A stretch of 64,000 nucleotides of DNA, taken from positions 124,001-188,000 of the forward strand of contig NZ_JARUBL010000001.1 of assembly GCF_029626155.1 (NCBI RefSeq). The letters are read 5' to 3'. The notes beneath the pieces were generated by a model. The model searched no databases and had not been told where the DNA came from. It worked only from the letters and a program-made list of their open reading frames with translations. Source of the DNA: Solwaraspora sp. WMMD1047 (GTDB taxonomy: Bacteria > Actinomycetota > Actinomycetes > Mycobacteriales > Micromonosporaceae). Positions 50,947-59,175 of the stretch are shown here, one piece after another (the stretch's first letter is position 1; every line of letters starts with the position of its first letter). The translations under genes were made by a program, and so were the position numbers.

Positions 50947-51386
50947 GGCGGGGTGAACCGTTCCACGGTGCCGTGCGCGGTCTGCGAGATGTCCGGCATC
51001 GGCAGGAACGGGATGATCGTCAGCGCCTCGCCCTCGACGGTGGCGCTGACCTCGGCGGTGTCCGGGCTGACCGTCACCGCCACGTCCCAGTCGACCAGCC
51101 AGTCGCCGGCCTGGTCGAGGAAGCTCTCGGCCTGCGTCTCGCCGACCCCGGCCGGCGCCTGATAGGCCCGCTGCGCGTTCACCGCCTGCTGAGCGGCGTG
51201 CATGGCGGTGGTGCGGGCCAGGAACCAGGCGGCGGTCTGGATCGAACCGAACAGCAGCACCAGGATCGCCGGCATCAGGATGGCCAACTCCACCGGGTTC
51301 GCCCCCCGGTCCCGGCCGTGGCACGCCACCGCGCGCCGCACCGCGTACGCGATGCGGCGCCCGGTGGGCCACGTCCGGTGCGGCAC
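50943..51386 (-). CDS. TadE-family pseudopilin
   Basis: A 147-residue protein with RDRGANPVELAILMPAILVLLFGSIQTA. The cleavage glycine is followed by a residue pattern with Glu at position 5 and a hydrophobic helix, then the TadE-typical MHAAQQAVNAQRAYQA. The C-terminal half is a small beta-rich domain. The GTG at 51384-51386 lies two bases downstream of the preceding small pilin-like gene. Confidence 0.85.
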   Translation of the reverse strand: MPHRTWPTGRRIAYAVRRAVACHGRDRGANPVELAILMPAILVLLFGSIQTAAWFLARTTAMHAAQQAVNAQRAYQAPAGVGETQAESFLDQAGDWLVDWDVAVTVSPDTAEVSATVEGEALTIIPFLPMPDISQTAHGTVERFTPP

Positions 51387-51388
51387 GG

Positions 51389-51613
51389 CTACCCGCCGTC
51401 CCCGCCAGGTCCTTCGCCCACACCGGGGATCTCACCCATCCAGTCGGTGACGGCGGTCTCGGCCAGCAGGACCAGCGCGAGGGCGATGATCGCCAGGCCG
51501 GCGATGATGACGGCGGTGGGAACCGGGCTGTCACCCCGGTCGCGTTCGGCGGTGACCCGCAGCTCGGTCAGTCGGGTGCGTAAGGCGTCGAAGAGGTCGA
51601 GGGGGAATCTCAC
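51389..51613 (-). CDS. Small pilin-like membrane protein (candidate Flp-type major pilin)
   Basis: A 74-residue protein with a charged start, then DRGDSPVPTAVIIAGLAIIALALVLLAETAV and a short acidic, glycine-rich end. Size, position between TadC and the TadE genes, and a Gly before the hydrophobic helix fit a Flp pilin. However, the Glu5 typical of pilins is proline here. No other gene of the window looks like the major pilin. AAGGAG lies seven bases before the GTG at 51611-51613. Confidence 0.62.
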   Translation of the reverse strand: MRFPLDLFDALRTRLTELRVTAERDRGDSPVPTAVIIAGLAIIALALVLLAETAVTDWMGEIPGVGEGPGGDGG

Positions 51614-51655
51614 GGATGGCTCCTTTCTCGATGATCTGGGGGAGGGCTACCTGGG

Positions 51656-52534
51656 TCAGATGCGAGCCAGGAAGGGGTAGATGACGAAGCCGATCAGGAC
51701 GAAGACGAGCAGGGACCCGGGGATGTCCAGCCGGCTGGTGACCGCCTCGGCCCGGGCCAGGTTGTCGGTGCGGATCTGATCGCGCAGCGAGTCGGCACGG
51801 CCTCGCAGGGTGTCGTGTACCTGGGCGCCCTCGGTGCCGGAGGACTGCATGATGGCGCCCACGTCGCCGAGTTCCGGGACGCCGATCTTCTCGGCCAGAT
51901 CCCGCAACTCGTCCCAGGGGGAGTGCATCTGCAACTGGGCCAGCCGCAGCGCCTCCCGGATCCGTTCGAACACCCAGCCGTCGCAGACCGCCGCCGCCCG
52001 TTCCAGCGCCTGGACGGGACCGTGCGCGGCGGAGAGCTGCAGGGCGACCAGGTCGAGATAGGTGCAGACGGCCGCGCTGAACTCCCGGCGGGCGGTGGCG
52101 GCCCGGCTCAACACGTCGCGGTGGGCGACCAGCATGGCCAGCAGGCCGAGGCCCAGCCCCGCCACGGCCGGCACCACCACCGGCGGTCGGTGGCCGGCGA
52201 CGTACACCAGCGTGGTGGCGATGATCGGGGCGGCCAGGCCGATCAGGCCGGAGAGGACCAGCGAGAGGGCGTACTGCTCGGGGGTCCGGCCGATCAGCGC
52301 GAGCTGCCGGTGCGGCGGGCGCAGCCAGCGGGCCACCCCGGTGAGCCAGTCGAGTTCACCGCCCGCGGAGACCGACGACCGGGCGGTGCCAACGGTCACC
52401 GGCGGGTGCAGCCGCCGCAGCGCCGGCCCGAGCGCCGGGGTGGCCGGCAGCGCCTCACGGACCAGCAGGAACAGGCCGAGTCCCACCGTCGCTCCGGCGA
52501 CCACACTGAGCGCCAGCTGCCAGTTGAGGATCAC
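51656..52534 (-). CDS. Type II/IV secretion F domain protein, TadC-like
   Basis: A 292-residue inner-membrane platform protein with an N-terminal helix (LALSVVAGATVGLGLFLLV), two central helices, a cytoplasmic T2SSF domain (FSAAVCTYLDLVALQLSAAHGPVQALERAA, GTEGAQVHDTLRGRADSLR) and a C-terminal helix (LLVFVLIGFVIYPFL). With TadB it forms the platform that turns with the TadA motor. The GTG at 52532-52534 overlaps the tadB stop. Confidence 0.88.
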   Translation of the reverse strand: MILNWQLALSVVAGATVGLGLFLLVREALPATPALGPALRRLHPPVTVGTARSSVSAGGELDWLTGVARWLRPPHRQLALIGRTPEQYALSLVLSGLIGLAAPIIATTLVYVAGHRPPVVVPAVAGLGLGLLAMLVAHRDVLSRAATARREFSAAVCTYLDLVALQLSAAHGPVQALERAAAVCDGWVFERIREALRLAQLQMHSPWDELRDLAEKIGVPELGDVGAIMQSSGTEGAQVHDTLRGRADSLRDQIRTDNLARAEAVTSRLDIPGSLLVFVLIGFVIYPFLARI

Positions 52535-53439
52535 GCCACCACCTCCTCGGCCGGCGGCGGGGAGAGGAACCGGGTCGGCGTCGGCGGCAGGCTCATCGCC
52601 CGCACCCACACCAGCAGGGCGATGAAGCAGACGCCGAGCACCACCATCACCACCTGGCCGACCGGGGTGCCGTACGGATGCATGTAGCCGGGGTTCAACA
52701 GCCCGTAGCCGAGCACCAGCAGGGTCATCCCGGTGAGGAACCGCACCGCGAAGCGCGGCTGGGTCCGCTTCGCCTCCACCTCGCGGCGGGTGGCGACCTC
52801 GGAGGCCGCCGCCGACGCGATCGAGGCGAGCACGTCGCCGAGCCGCTCACCCCGGTCGGTGATGTGCAGGATCAGCGCGGCGACCACCTGGTCGGCGACC
52901 GGGTCGCCGATCTCGTCGGCGAAGGCCAGCAGCGCGGAGCGGCCCAGCCAGCCGGCCTGCAGCCGGGCGGCGAGCTGGCGTACCTCCGGCTCGATCTCCG
53001 CCGGCGCGGTGGCGACCGTACCGATGATGGCCTGCTGCAACCCCTGGCCGGTGCCGGAGACGTCCTTGAGCCGCCGGGTCCACTCACCGACCGCCTCGAT
53101 CCGGGCGATCGCCCGCTGCTCGGCCCTGCCGACGCTGAACAGCCACGGCGCGCCGGGCACCGCCACCGCCACCAGCAGCCCGACCATCGGCAACCCGGTC
53201 AGCAGGAAGGCCAGCGCACCGGCCAGCGCGGCGAACGCCAGCAGGGTCTGGTGGGCCCGCTGGTCGCGCCTGGTGGTGCCCGAGCCGAGCCAGAGCCGCC
53301 GCACCGAGCCGCCGAGCCGGGACGGCGGGCCGGGCGGCCGGGTGGTGCCGACCAGCGCGACGATCGCCAGCACCAGCCCGGTCACGCAGGCGACCCCGCT
53401 GAGCACCGCGATCAGTTCGATGTTGGCGGGCAGGTTCAT
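52531..53439 (-). CDS. Type II/IV secretion F domain protein, TadB-like
   Basis: A 302-residue membrane protein with helices near residues 8-30 and 65-97. A T2SSF domain follows (RIEAVGEWTRRLKDVSGTGQGLQQAI, ITDRGERLGDVLASIASAAASEVATRREVEAKRTQ) and two C-terminal helices. It pairs with TadC as the platform of the Tad pilus machine. The ATG overlaps the tadA stop (ATGA) and the stop overlaps the tadC start (GTGA). Confidence 0.9.
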   Translation of the reverse strand: MNLPANIELIAVLSGVACVTGLVLAIVALVGTTRPPGPPSRLGGSVRRLWLGSGTTRRDQRAHQTLLAFAALAGALAFLLTGLPMVGLLVAVAVPGAPWLFSVGRAEQRAIARIEAVGEWTRRLKDVSGTGQGLQQAIIGTVATAPAEIEPEVRQLAARLQAGWLGRSALLAFADEIGDPVADQVVAALILHITDRGERLGDVLASIASAAASEVATRREVEAKRTQPRFAVRFLTGMTLLVLGYGLLNPGYMHPYGTPVGQVVMVVLGVCFIALLVWVRAMSLPPTPTRFLSPPPAEEVVA

Positions 53440-55616
53440 GGCGCCAACCTGGTGTTGCGCGGCCGGCGCCAGGCGCCGGTCCGGGCCTCGATGTAGCGGC
53501 TGAGCAGGCGTACGTCGTACCCGACCCGCAGCAGCTGCTCGCGGATGCGCTCCGGCAGGTGCATCGGGATGGCCCGGCCGTCCGGGCCGGGACCGAAGAC
53601 CGTGGTGGTGGTGATCCGGCTGCTGTCGCCCACGCCGATCACCTCCTCGACGTGCGAGATGAAGCGGTGCTTGCGGCCGCCGATCGCGGTCTCGTCCTCG
53701 ATGGTGACGTAGACGATCAGGTCGAGGGCGTTGCCGGCCATCCGGCGGGCCTGCTCCACGGTCATCTCCCGGCCGTGGGCCAGCGCCAGCTCGATGATCC
53801 GCTCGCTCACCCCGTGCGGGGTACGGGCGTGGATGGTGCACATCGAGCCCCGGCTGGTCGTCATCGCCTGCAGCATCGGCACGATCTCGCGGGACCGGAC
53901 CTCGCCGACGATGATCCGCAGTACGCCCATCCGCAGCGCCACCGGGATCAGGTCGGCGATCGTCACCTCACCGGCCGGGCGGCCGTCCAGTCCGCGTTCG
54001 CCGTGGCCCTCGCGGGACTCGAAGCTCATCACCGCCCGGTGCTTGAGCCGGCGCCGGGCCGGCAGCAGCTCCCGGCTCTCCTCCAGCAGCACGTACGGCT
54101 CGTCCGGCGGGATCTCGTCCATCAGCGCCCGGATGACGGTGGTCTTGCCGGCCCCGGCCAGCCCGGCGACCATGATGTTGAGCCCGGCCCGCATGGCGGC
54201 CCGCAGGAAGTCGCGGATCAGCACGTCGAGCATCTCGTCCAGGTCGCCGCGCGCCCCGCAGAGCTCGTCGAGCGTGACGTCGAGGGTGTTGTGCTTGCGG
54301 ATCACCGCGTACGGGCGGTGACTGACCAGGAAGACCGCGGCCAACCGGCTGCCGTCGGGCAGTTGCAGGTCCAGGGTCGGCTTGGAGGTCGACAGCGACC
54401 GTTCGGTGGAGCCGGCCCGCCGGGCGGCGGCCTGCAGGATCTCCACCATCTCCTCGTCGCTGTCGGCGATCGGGTCGCCCCAGTCGACGCCGCCGCCGCG
54501 CCGGGTGATCCGGACCAGGTCGCAGCCGAGGATGTGCACCTCCTCGATGGTGTCGTCGACCAGCAGGGTCTGCAGCCGGCCGAGCCCGACCAGTTCGGCG
54601 GTGACCTGGTCGAGCAGGCTGCGTTCGTCGCTGGCCAGGATCGGGGTGCCGGCCCGGCGGGCCGCGTCGGCGTACTCGGCGACCACCGCCACGGCCAGCC
54701 GGCCGCGCTCGGCGTCCTCCTCGGCGGGGGTGTACGCCCGGCCGCGCTGCCAGACCGTGAGCCGTTCGCTCAGCTCCCGGCGGAGCTGGCGGACCAGCGC
54801 GAAGTCGACCCGGGCGCGCAGCGGCGGCGCACCGTCGGCCGGGGCGGCGTACCCGTTCGGGGCGGTCGCGGCCGGCGCCGCGTGCTGCGGTCCCGGCCCG
54901 AGTTGTCGCGGGACCGGGTCGGCGTGCCGGGGGGCCGGTTCGTTGTGCTGCGGGGCCTGCCGGGGGTACGGCGGACCTGGTTCCGGGTGCCAGGGATGCC
55001 CGGCGTGCTCCGGCGGTCGCGCCGGCCCGTGCCCGGTGCCCGGACCGTTCGCCGGCGGCCGCCCGGTCGGCGGGGCGTACGCGACCTGGCGAGCGGCGGT
55101 GGAATGGCCGTTGGGGGCGGACCGCCCGGTGGTCGGCGCTGCGCCGTCGTCCGCCCGGTTCGCGGTCGTCGGGTGATGGCCGGTCGGCGCGCCGTGCGCC
55201 GGGGTGGCGGTGCGGACGGGCGCCGCCTGACCGGGCGGTGCCGGGTACCGGACCAGGTTGGCCGGGTGAGCTGAGCGCGCCGCACCCGGCAACGGTGCAC
55301 TGTGCACCGACTGGCCGTCAGAGTTCGGCTGGCCGGCGTAGTTCGGCTGGCCGGCGTAGTTCGGTTGGCCGCCGTAGTTCGGCTGACTTCCGTGGGCCGG
55401 CAGGTTGCCGAGGGCGGGCCGGTTGCCGAGAGCCGACTGGCCGCCGTGGGGCGGTTGGCTTCCGGGCGCGGAAGGGCCGGGATGTGGCGGTTGGTCGTCG
55501 GGGTTCGCCGGGGTGCCGGGGGCGGCGCGCAGTGGCGGCGGGCCGAGCGGGGGCGTGGTCGAGGTGGCGCTGTCGTCGGGGACCCGTGGGTCGCTGGAAA
55601 CCGGCTCAAACCGCAT
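53436..55616 (-). CDS. Tad pilus assembly ATPase (TadA/CpaF) with a long disordered N-terminus
   Basis: A 726-residue protein. Residues 1-270 are Pro/Gly/Asn-rich and probably disordered, with repeats such as GQPNYAGQPNYAG around residues 80-100. The remaining 450 residues are a type II/IV secretion ATPase: RVDFALVRQLRRELSERL, then IEEVHILGCDLVRITRRGG, Walker A AGLAGAGKTTVI near residue 485, an Asp box LLEESREL, Walker B-like RMGVLRIIVGEVRSREIVPML and the His box GSMCTIHARTPHGV. It powers pilus extension. AGGAGG precedes the ATG. Ordinary CpaF proteins lack this long N-terminal extension. Confidence 0.93.
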   Translation of the reverse strand: MRFEPVSSDPRVPDDSATSTTPPLGPPPLRAAPGTPANPDDQPPHPGPSAPGSQPPHGGQSALGNRPALGNLPAHGSQPNYGGQPNYAGQPNYAGQPNSDGQSVHSAPLPGAARSAHPANLVRYPAPPGQAAPVRTATPAHGAPTGHHPTTANRADDGAAPTTGRSAPNGHSTAARQVAYAPPTGRPPANGPGTGHGPARPPEHAGHPWHPEPGPPYPRQAPQHNEPAPRHADPVPRQLGPGPQHAAPAATAPNGYAAPADGAPPLRARVDFALVRQLRRELSERLTVWQRGRAYTPAEEDAERGRLAVAVVAEYADAARRAGTPILASDERSLLDQVTAELVGLGRLQTLLVDDTIEEVHILGCDLVRITRRGGGVDWGDPIADSDEEMVEILQAAARRAGSTERSLSTSKPTLDLQLPDGSRLAAVFLVSHRPYAVIRKHNTLDVTLDELCGARGDLDEMLDVLIRDFLRAAMRAGLNIMVAGLAGAGKTTVIRALMDEIPPDEPYVLLEESRELLPARRRLKHRAVMSFESREGHGERGLDGRPAGEVTIADLIPVALRMGVLRIIVGEVRSREIVPMLQAMTTSRGSMCTIHARTPHGVSERIIELALAHGREMTVEQARRMAGNALDLIVYVTIEDETAIGGRKHRFISHVEEVIGVGDSSRITTTTVFGPGPDGRAIPMHLPERIREQLLRVGYDVRLLSRYIEARTGAWRRPRNTRLAP

Positions 55617-56406
55617 GCGGCACCTCCTGGCTGGACGGCCAGCTCAGCCGCGCGCGGCGCCGGTCCATCAGGGTGCGTACCGGCACTTCGAGGGAGTCGG
55701 CGGCCCGCATCAGCGGCCGTCCGCCGCGCACGGTGCCGCCGTGGCTGAGCACCTCGGCGGTACGCGGGTCGTGCGGCAGTTGGGCGATCACCGGCAGCCC
55801 GAGGGCCTTGCTGACCTCGCCGCGGCCGTGGCCGTCGCCGACCAGCAGCAGCCGCAGCGATCCGGCCGGCACCCGGTGGTCGGCGAAGTCCCGTTCGATC
55901 GCGTTCACCGTGGCCCGGGCGCTGGACAGGTGCGGCAGGTGGGCGGAGGTGACCACCAGCACCACCGAGGCGGCCCGCAGCAGCGGCCACGGCGGGGCGA
56001 CCACCTGCAGCCGCCCACAGTCGACAATCACGTCGTACGCGGGTTGGCCCTTCTCCAGTTCGACGAAGAAGTCGGCGAACCGCTGCCAGAGCGGGGTGAC
56101 GCTGCCGGCCTGGACCGGGTCGACCACCCCGGGCAGCAGCAGCCGTTCCCGCTTGGGCGCGTCCAGGTCGACCAGCTGCGACCAGAACGCCTCTTCGAGG
56201 TTGCCGTCGCGCAGTTCGCCGACGGCCAGCTCGCCGATGCCGCGCGGGCCGTCCAGCGCACCGCCGAGGTAGCCGGCGAGGATCGAACCGCCGGCCGGGT
56301 CGCACTCGGCCAGCACGACCCGGTGGTGCCAGGTGAGCGTGCAGGCCAGCGCCGCCGTGGTGACCCCGGGGGAGCCCTTGGCGGCGACGAGCGCGATGAT
56401 CGCCAC
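55606..56406 (-). CDS. CpaE/TadZ-like ParA-family ATPase
   Basis: A 266-residue MinD/ParA-type protein that in Tad systems helps place the machine. It starts VAIIALVAAKGSPGVTTAAL, a deviant Walker A with the signature lysine. VVLAECDPAGGSILAGYLG, YDVIVDCGRLQVVAPP as Walker B region and SVVLVVTSAHLPHL follow. The GTG at 56404-56406 lies two bases after the preceding stop, and its end overlaps the tadA start by 11 bp. Confidence 0.85.
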   Translation of the reverse strand: MAIIALVAAKGSPGVTTAALACTLTWHHRVVLAECDPAGGSILAGYLGGALDGPRGIGELAVGELRDGNLEEAFWSQLVDLDAPKRERLLLPGVVDPVQAGSVTPLWQRFADFFVELEKGQPAYDVIVDCGRLQVVAPPWPLLRAASVVLVVTSAHLPHLSSARATVNAIERDFADHRVPAGSLRLLLVGDGHGRGEVSKALGLPVIAQLPHDPRTAEVLSHGGTVRGGRPLMRAADSLEVPVRTLMDRRRARLSWPSSQEVPHAV

Positions 56407-56408
56407 GG

Positions 56409-57065
56409 TCAGGCCGCCGCGTCCAGCACGACGGCGACCCGGTTCTGGTCGGCCAGCGCCACCACCGCCGGTACGTCCTTGGTGGCCAGCGCCAGGTAGA
56501 GCACGACGTCGCCGCGTTCCGGGGTGGCGGTGTCGATGATCGTCGCCTCGAACCGGGTGCCGGGCGCGTTGCTGGTCTCGTTGCGGCCGGGCGTGCTGAA
56601 CAGCACCACCTTGTCGCCGGGGCGCAGCTTCTTGGCCGGTACCGCGCTGACCCCGAGGCCGAGGGCGAGCTGCTGCTGGTCGGGGCCGAGCAGCGGTTGG
56701 TCGGTGAGCTGGGCCATGGTGAGCAGGGTGCCCGGGGTGAGAGTGACGGCGGCCCGCATGCCGACCACCTCGGCGAGCCGGCTCGCCGACACCGGTGAGA
56801 GCCCCTGCCCGCCGGAGACCTCGACGGTCATCACGTGGTCGGCGGTCAGCACGGTGCCGACCGGCACGTCCTGGGCGACGGCCAGGTAGCTGCCGGTGGC
56901 CCGGACCGAGGTGACCGCGAACGCCGACCCGAGGCCGCCGAGCGCGATCAGCAGGACCGCGAGGCCGAGCAGGCCGGGGCGCATCCGGCGCTGCCGGACC
57001 ACCTTGGGTGGGGCGACCGGCGAGTCGACCGGCCCGGGCGTGCTGCGGGTACTGGCCACGGTCAC
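56409..57065 (-). CDS. SAF-domain protein (CpaB/RcpC-like)
   Basis: A 218-residue protein with a short cytoplasmic start, one membrane helix (LLGLAVLLIALGGLGSAFAVTSV) and an outer SAF domain (YLAVAQDVPVGTVLTADHV, VGMRAAVTLTPGTLLT). A second conserved part contains KLRPGDKVVLFSTPG. CpaB-like proteins belong to Flp/Tad systems. The GTG overlaps the upstream stop as GTGA and has AGGTGGTGA upstream. Confidence 0.85.
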   Translation of the reverse strand: MTVASTRSTPGPVDSPVAPPKVVRQRRMRPGLLGLAVLLIALGGLGSAFAVTSVRATGSYLAVAQDVPVGTVLTADHVMTVEVSGGQGLSPVSASRLAEVVGMRAAVTLTPGTLLTMAQLTDQPLLGPDQQQLALGLGVSAVPAKKLRPGDKVVLFSTPGRNETSNAPGTRFEATIIDTATPERGDVVLYLALATKDVPAVVALADQNRVAVVLDAAA

Positions 57066-57988
57066 TCGGTCACCACCTGAAGCTCATCGATCTCAATCGT
57101 CGCCTCGGCGGTCAGTTCGTCGTCCGGGAACTCGCCAGTCTGGCTGCCGCTGACCCATTCGACCAGCCAGTACGACCGGGCGGTGATCTCGTAGGTCCCG
57201 GGTCGCTGGTAGCCGCGGTAGCCGCAGGGCGGTTCGCGGGTGGGATCGCCGTCGTTGAAGACGCCCTGCCGGCTCTTGACGCACTCGATCGGGGCGCTGC
57301 CGTCGCCCATCCGGTAGACGATCTTCTGGACGTTGCCGGTGATGCTGACGGTCACGCCCTGCACGGTGATGCTGTCCGACAGCTCGCCCCAGGTGCGGCG
57401 CTGCGCCTCGGCGTCCTGGTCGGTCCAGAGCCAGACCGGCAGTCCCACCAGGCCGGGGCCGTCACTGGGCGCCATTCGGATGGTCGGCCGGCGCCGATCC
57501 ACCTCCGCCCAGAGGTCCCGCGCGACGTCCGCCGGGTTCGGTGGGTCGAATCCGTCCGGCGGGGCGGCCCGGAAAACCTCGATGGTCTGTCGCGGTGGGC
57601 CCAGGCAGGTCTGGACGTAGGCGAGCTGGCCCGGTGGCACGTTGTCCGGCTGCGGCTCGGCCAGCTTGTAGTAGCAGCCGTCCGAGCTGAGCCAGCCAAA
57701 GTCGGGGTCGTAGGTGCCACCGCCGCCACCATCCCCCGGATCGCCCGGATTTCCGGGGTTGCCTGGGTTACCGGGGTTGCCAGGGTTCCACACGTGGCAG
57801 TTGGTCTGGCTTGGTGGGCACTCCGCCCCGCCCTGGGCGAGTGCGGGCGCCGGCATGGCCAGCGCGGCTCCGGCTGCCAGTGCCAGGGTGGTGCCAGCCG
57901 AGACGAGCCGACGCAGGCGCCCGTCCGCGGACCGTCGATGACGCCGCCCGGCCCTTCCGTGGCTGGTCGGTCGGGTCGCGGTCAGCAC
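57062..57988 (-). CDS. Secreted protein of the Tad operon with NPG repeats, function unknown
   Basis: A 308-residue exported protein. The signal peptide (LRRLVSAGTTLALAAGAALAMPAPALAQ) is followed by a short collagen-like (NPG)n run near residues 67-82 and a domain with paired cysteines (GCYYKL, QTCLGP, IECVKS, EPPCGYRGY). I recognise no family. Its four-base overlap with the SAF gene and seven-base overlap with the lipoprotein gene place it in the Tad operon. It may be a pilus-associated or wall protein. The GTG at 57986-57988 follows GAGGACC. Confidence 0.72.
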   Translation of the reverse strand: MLTATRPTSHGRAGRRHRRSADGRLRRLVSAGTTLALAAGAALAMPAPALAQGGAECPPSQTNCHVWNPGNPGNPGNPGNPGDPGDGGGGGTYDPDFGWLSSDGCYYKLAEPQPDNVPPGQLAYVQTCLGPPRQTIEVFRAAPPDGFDPPNPADVARDLWAEVDRRRPTIRMAPSDGPGLVGLPVWLWTDQDAEAQRRTWGELSDSITVQGVTVSITGNVQKIVYRMGDGSAPIECVKSRQGVFNDGDPTREPPCGYRGYQRPGTYEITARSYWLVEWVSGSQTGEFPDDELTAEATIEIDELQVVTE

Positions 57989-58548
57989 GGCTGGTCCTCG
58001 TGGGCGGCGCCCTCGCTGATCAGCCAGCGACCGTCCGGATATCGGGTGGCGGTGGCGGTGGCCAGATAGCGACTGTTCACCGTACCCGGGATGGCCTTCT
58101 TGTCGTCCCTGTTGACCAGCTTGTATTTGGTGGCGTCAATGCAGTCCTGGATCGAGACGGCGGCCGGGACGGAGTCGAGGGTGACCGACGTGACAGTCGG
58201 GTCGGAGATGAGCGAGCCGGTGCGCATCGCGCCGTTCTCCTTCGCATCGCGAATGGCAAGCCGAACCCGGGTCAGTAGCGGGTCGGCCAGGTATTTCTTC
58301 AGGTCAGGGTGGCGGTGATTGCCGGTCTGTTCGGCTTTCTGGGAGGCCGCGAGATAGCCGGCGTAGGCGGCGAGGGCCGCCTCGGCGGCCGCCGCCTCCT
58401 CCGCCTCGGTGTCCTGGGCCGGGGCCGACGCGCCGCTCGGGCGTTCGGTCGGGGCGGGTTCGTCGCGGGCGCAGCCGGTGGTGACGCAGGCGAGTGCCGC
58501 GATCGCGACGAGCGCGGTAGGGAGCCGGCTCGGATGCTGTGCTCGCAA
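57982..58548 (-). CDS. Lipoprotein, first gene of the Tad operon
   Basis: A 188-residue exported lipoprotein. The signal sequence SRLPTALVAIAALACVTTGC ends in a lipobox with the lipid-bearing Cys at residue 26. An Ala/Glu-rich linker follows, then a small domain (SAPAQDTEAEEAA, AAYAGYLAASQKAEQTG, DCIDATKYKLVNRDD, RYPDGRWLISEGAAHEDQPC) resembling short actinobacterial SnoaL-like secreted proteins. The TTG at 58546-58548 is chosen because GGAGAGG lies about eight bases upstream and it gives a normal signal length. An ATG at 58578 would lengthen it by ten residues. Confidence 0.75.
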   Translation of the reverse strand: MRAQHPSRLPTALVAIAALACVTTGCARDEPAPTERPSGASAPAQDTEAEEAAAAEAALAAYAGYLAASQKAEQTGNHRHPDLKKYLADPLLTRVRLAIRDAKENGAMRTGSLISDPTVTSVTLDSVPAAVSIQDCIDATKYKLVNRDDKKAIPGTVNSRYLATATATRYPDGRWLISEGAAHEDQPC

Positions 58549-59175
58549 CGTGCGTCCTCTCCTTCCACCGCTCGCCATCGATCCCACGGGTGAGGGTGGC
58601 CCCACGCCGACGCCGCCGGGTGAGGGGTCTTGCCTTCGTCGTCGGGCACGACACAGTGGGCCCGGTCGGTCTTGTCCGGATCCGGTGCCGTCCCATCCTG
58701 CATTTACTAAAGTCGATCTTCAGTTTGGTCGCCGCTCGCCGCCCTTTCGGCCGGTAGCGCCGTTGTTCTGGCCGGTAGCGCAGCCTTCAGGGGGCGAGCA
58801 TAAGCTTGCCGCCGACGAAGCAACAGAGGAAATCCGAAGGAACACGTACGGTTACGGGCGTCGTTGTCACTCAAGGTCGTGGCGGTTAGGTGGCCGGTGA
58901 TCATCGGGATCGGATCACTGGTTACCCGCCGGTTACGCGGGGGCGGACTCTCGGGGCGAATTGGCGATTTGCCGTGGCGCGAATTGCCAGGGATGAGGGT
59001 GGTGTGGTGCGGTCCGTACCCCGGTTCGGGCGGGGTCGTCGCGGTCGTGCGGGGTCGCCCGCGGCCGGCCGATCCGGCCCTTCACCGACCGTCCACACCG
59101 GCCAGTACTGTGGCCAAAATGCGATCATGAAGTTACTTAGCGTTGTGGTGATCGAGGGCGTCCGGCGGCCCGCCG
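58549..59175. other. 627-bp divergent region between the Tad operon and the prepilin peptidase
   Basis: No convincing gene is seen. A/T-richer patches lie near 58700-58730 and 58795-58880, where promoters for the Tad operon would fit. A possible 18-codon leader frame (59127-59183) has a TTA codon at position 3 and ends inside the peptidase start region (overlapping ATGGCTGA). It lacks a ribosome binding site. GGCCAGTACTGTGGCC at 59100-59115 is a short imperfect palindrome. Confidence 0.4.
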
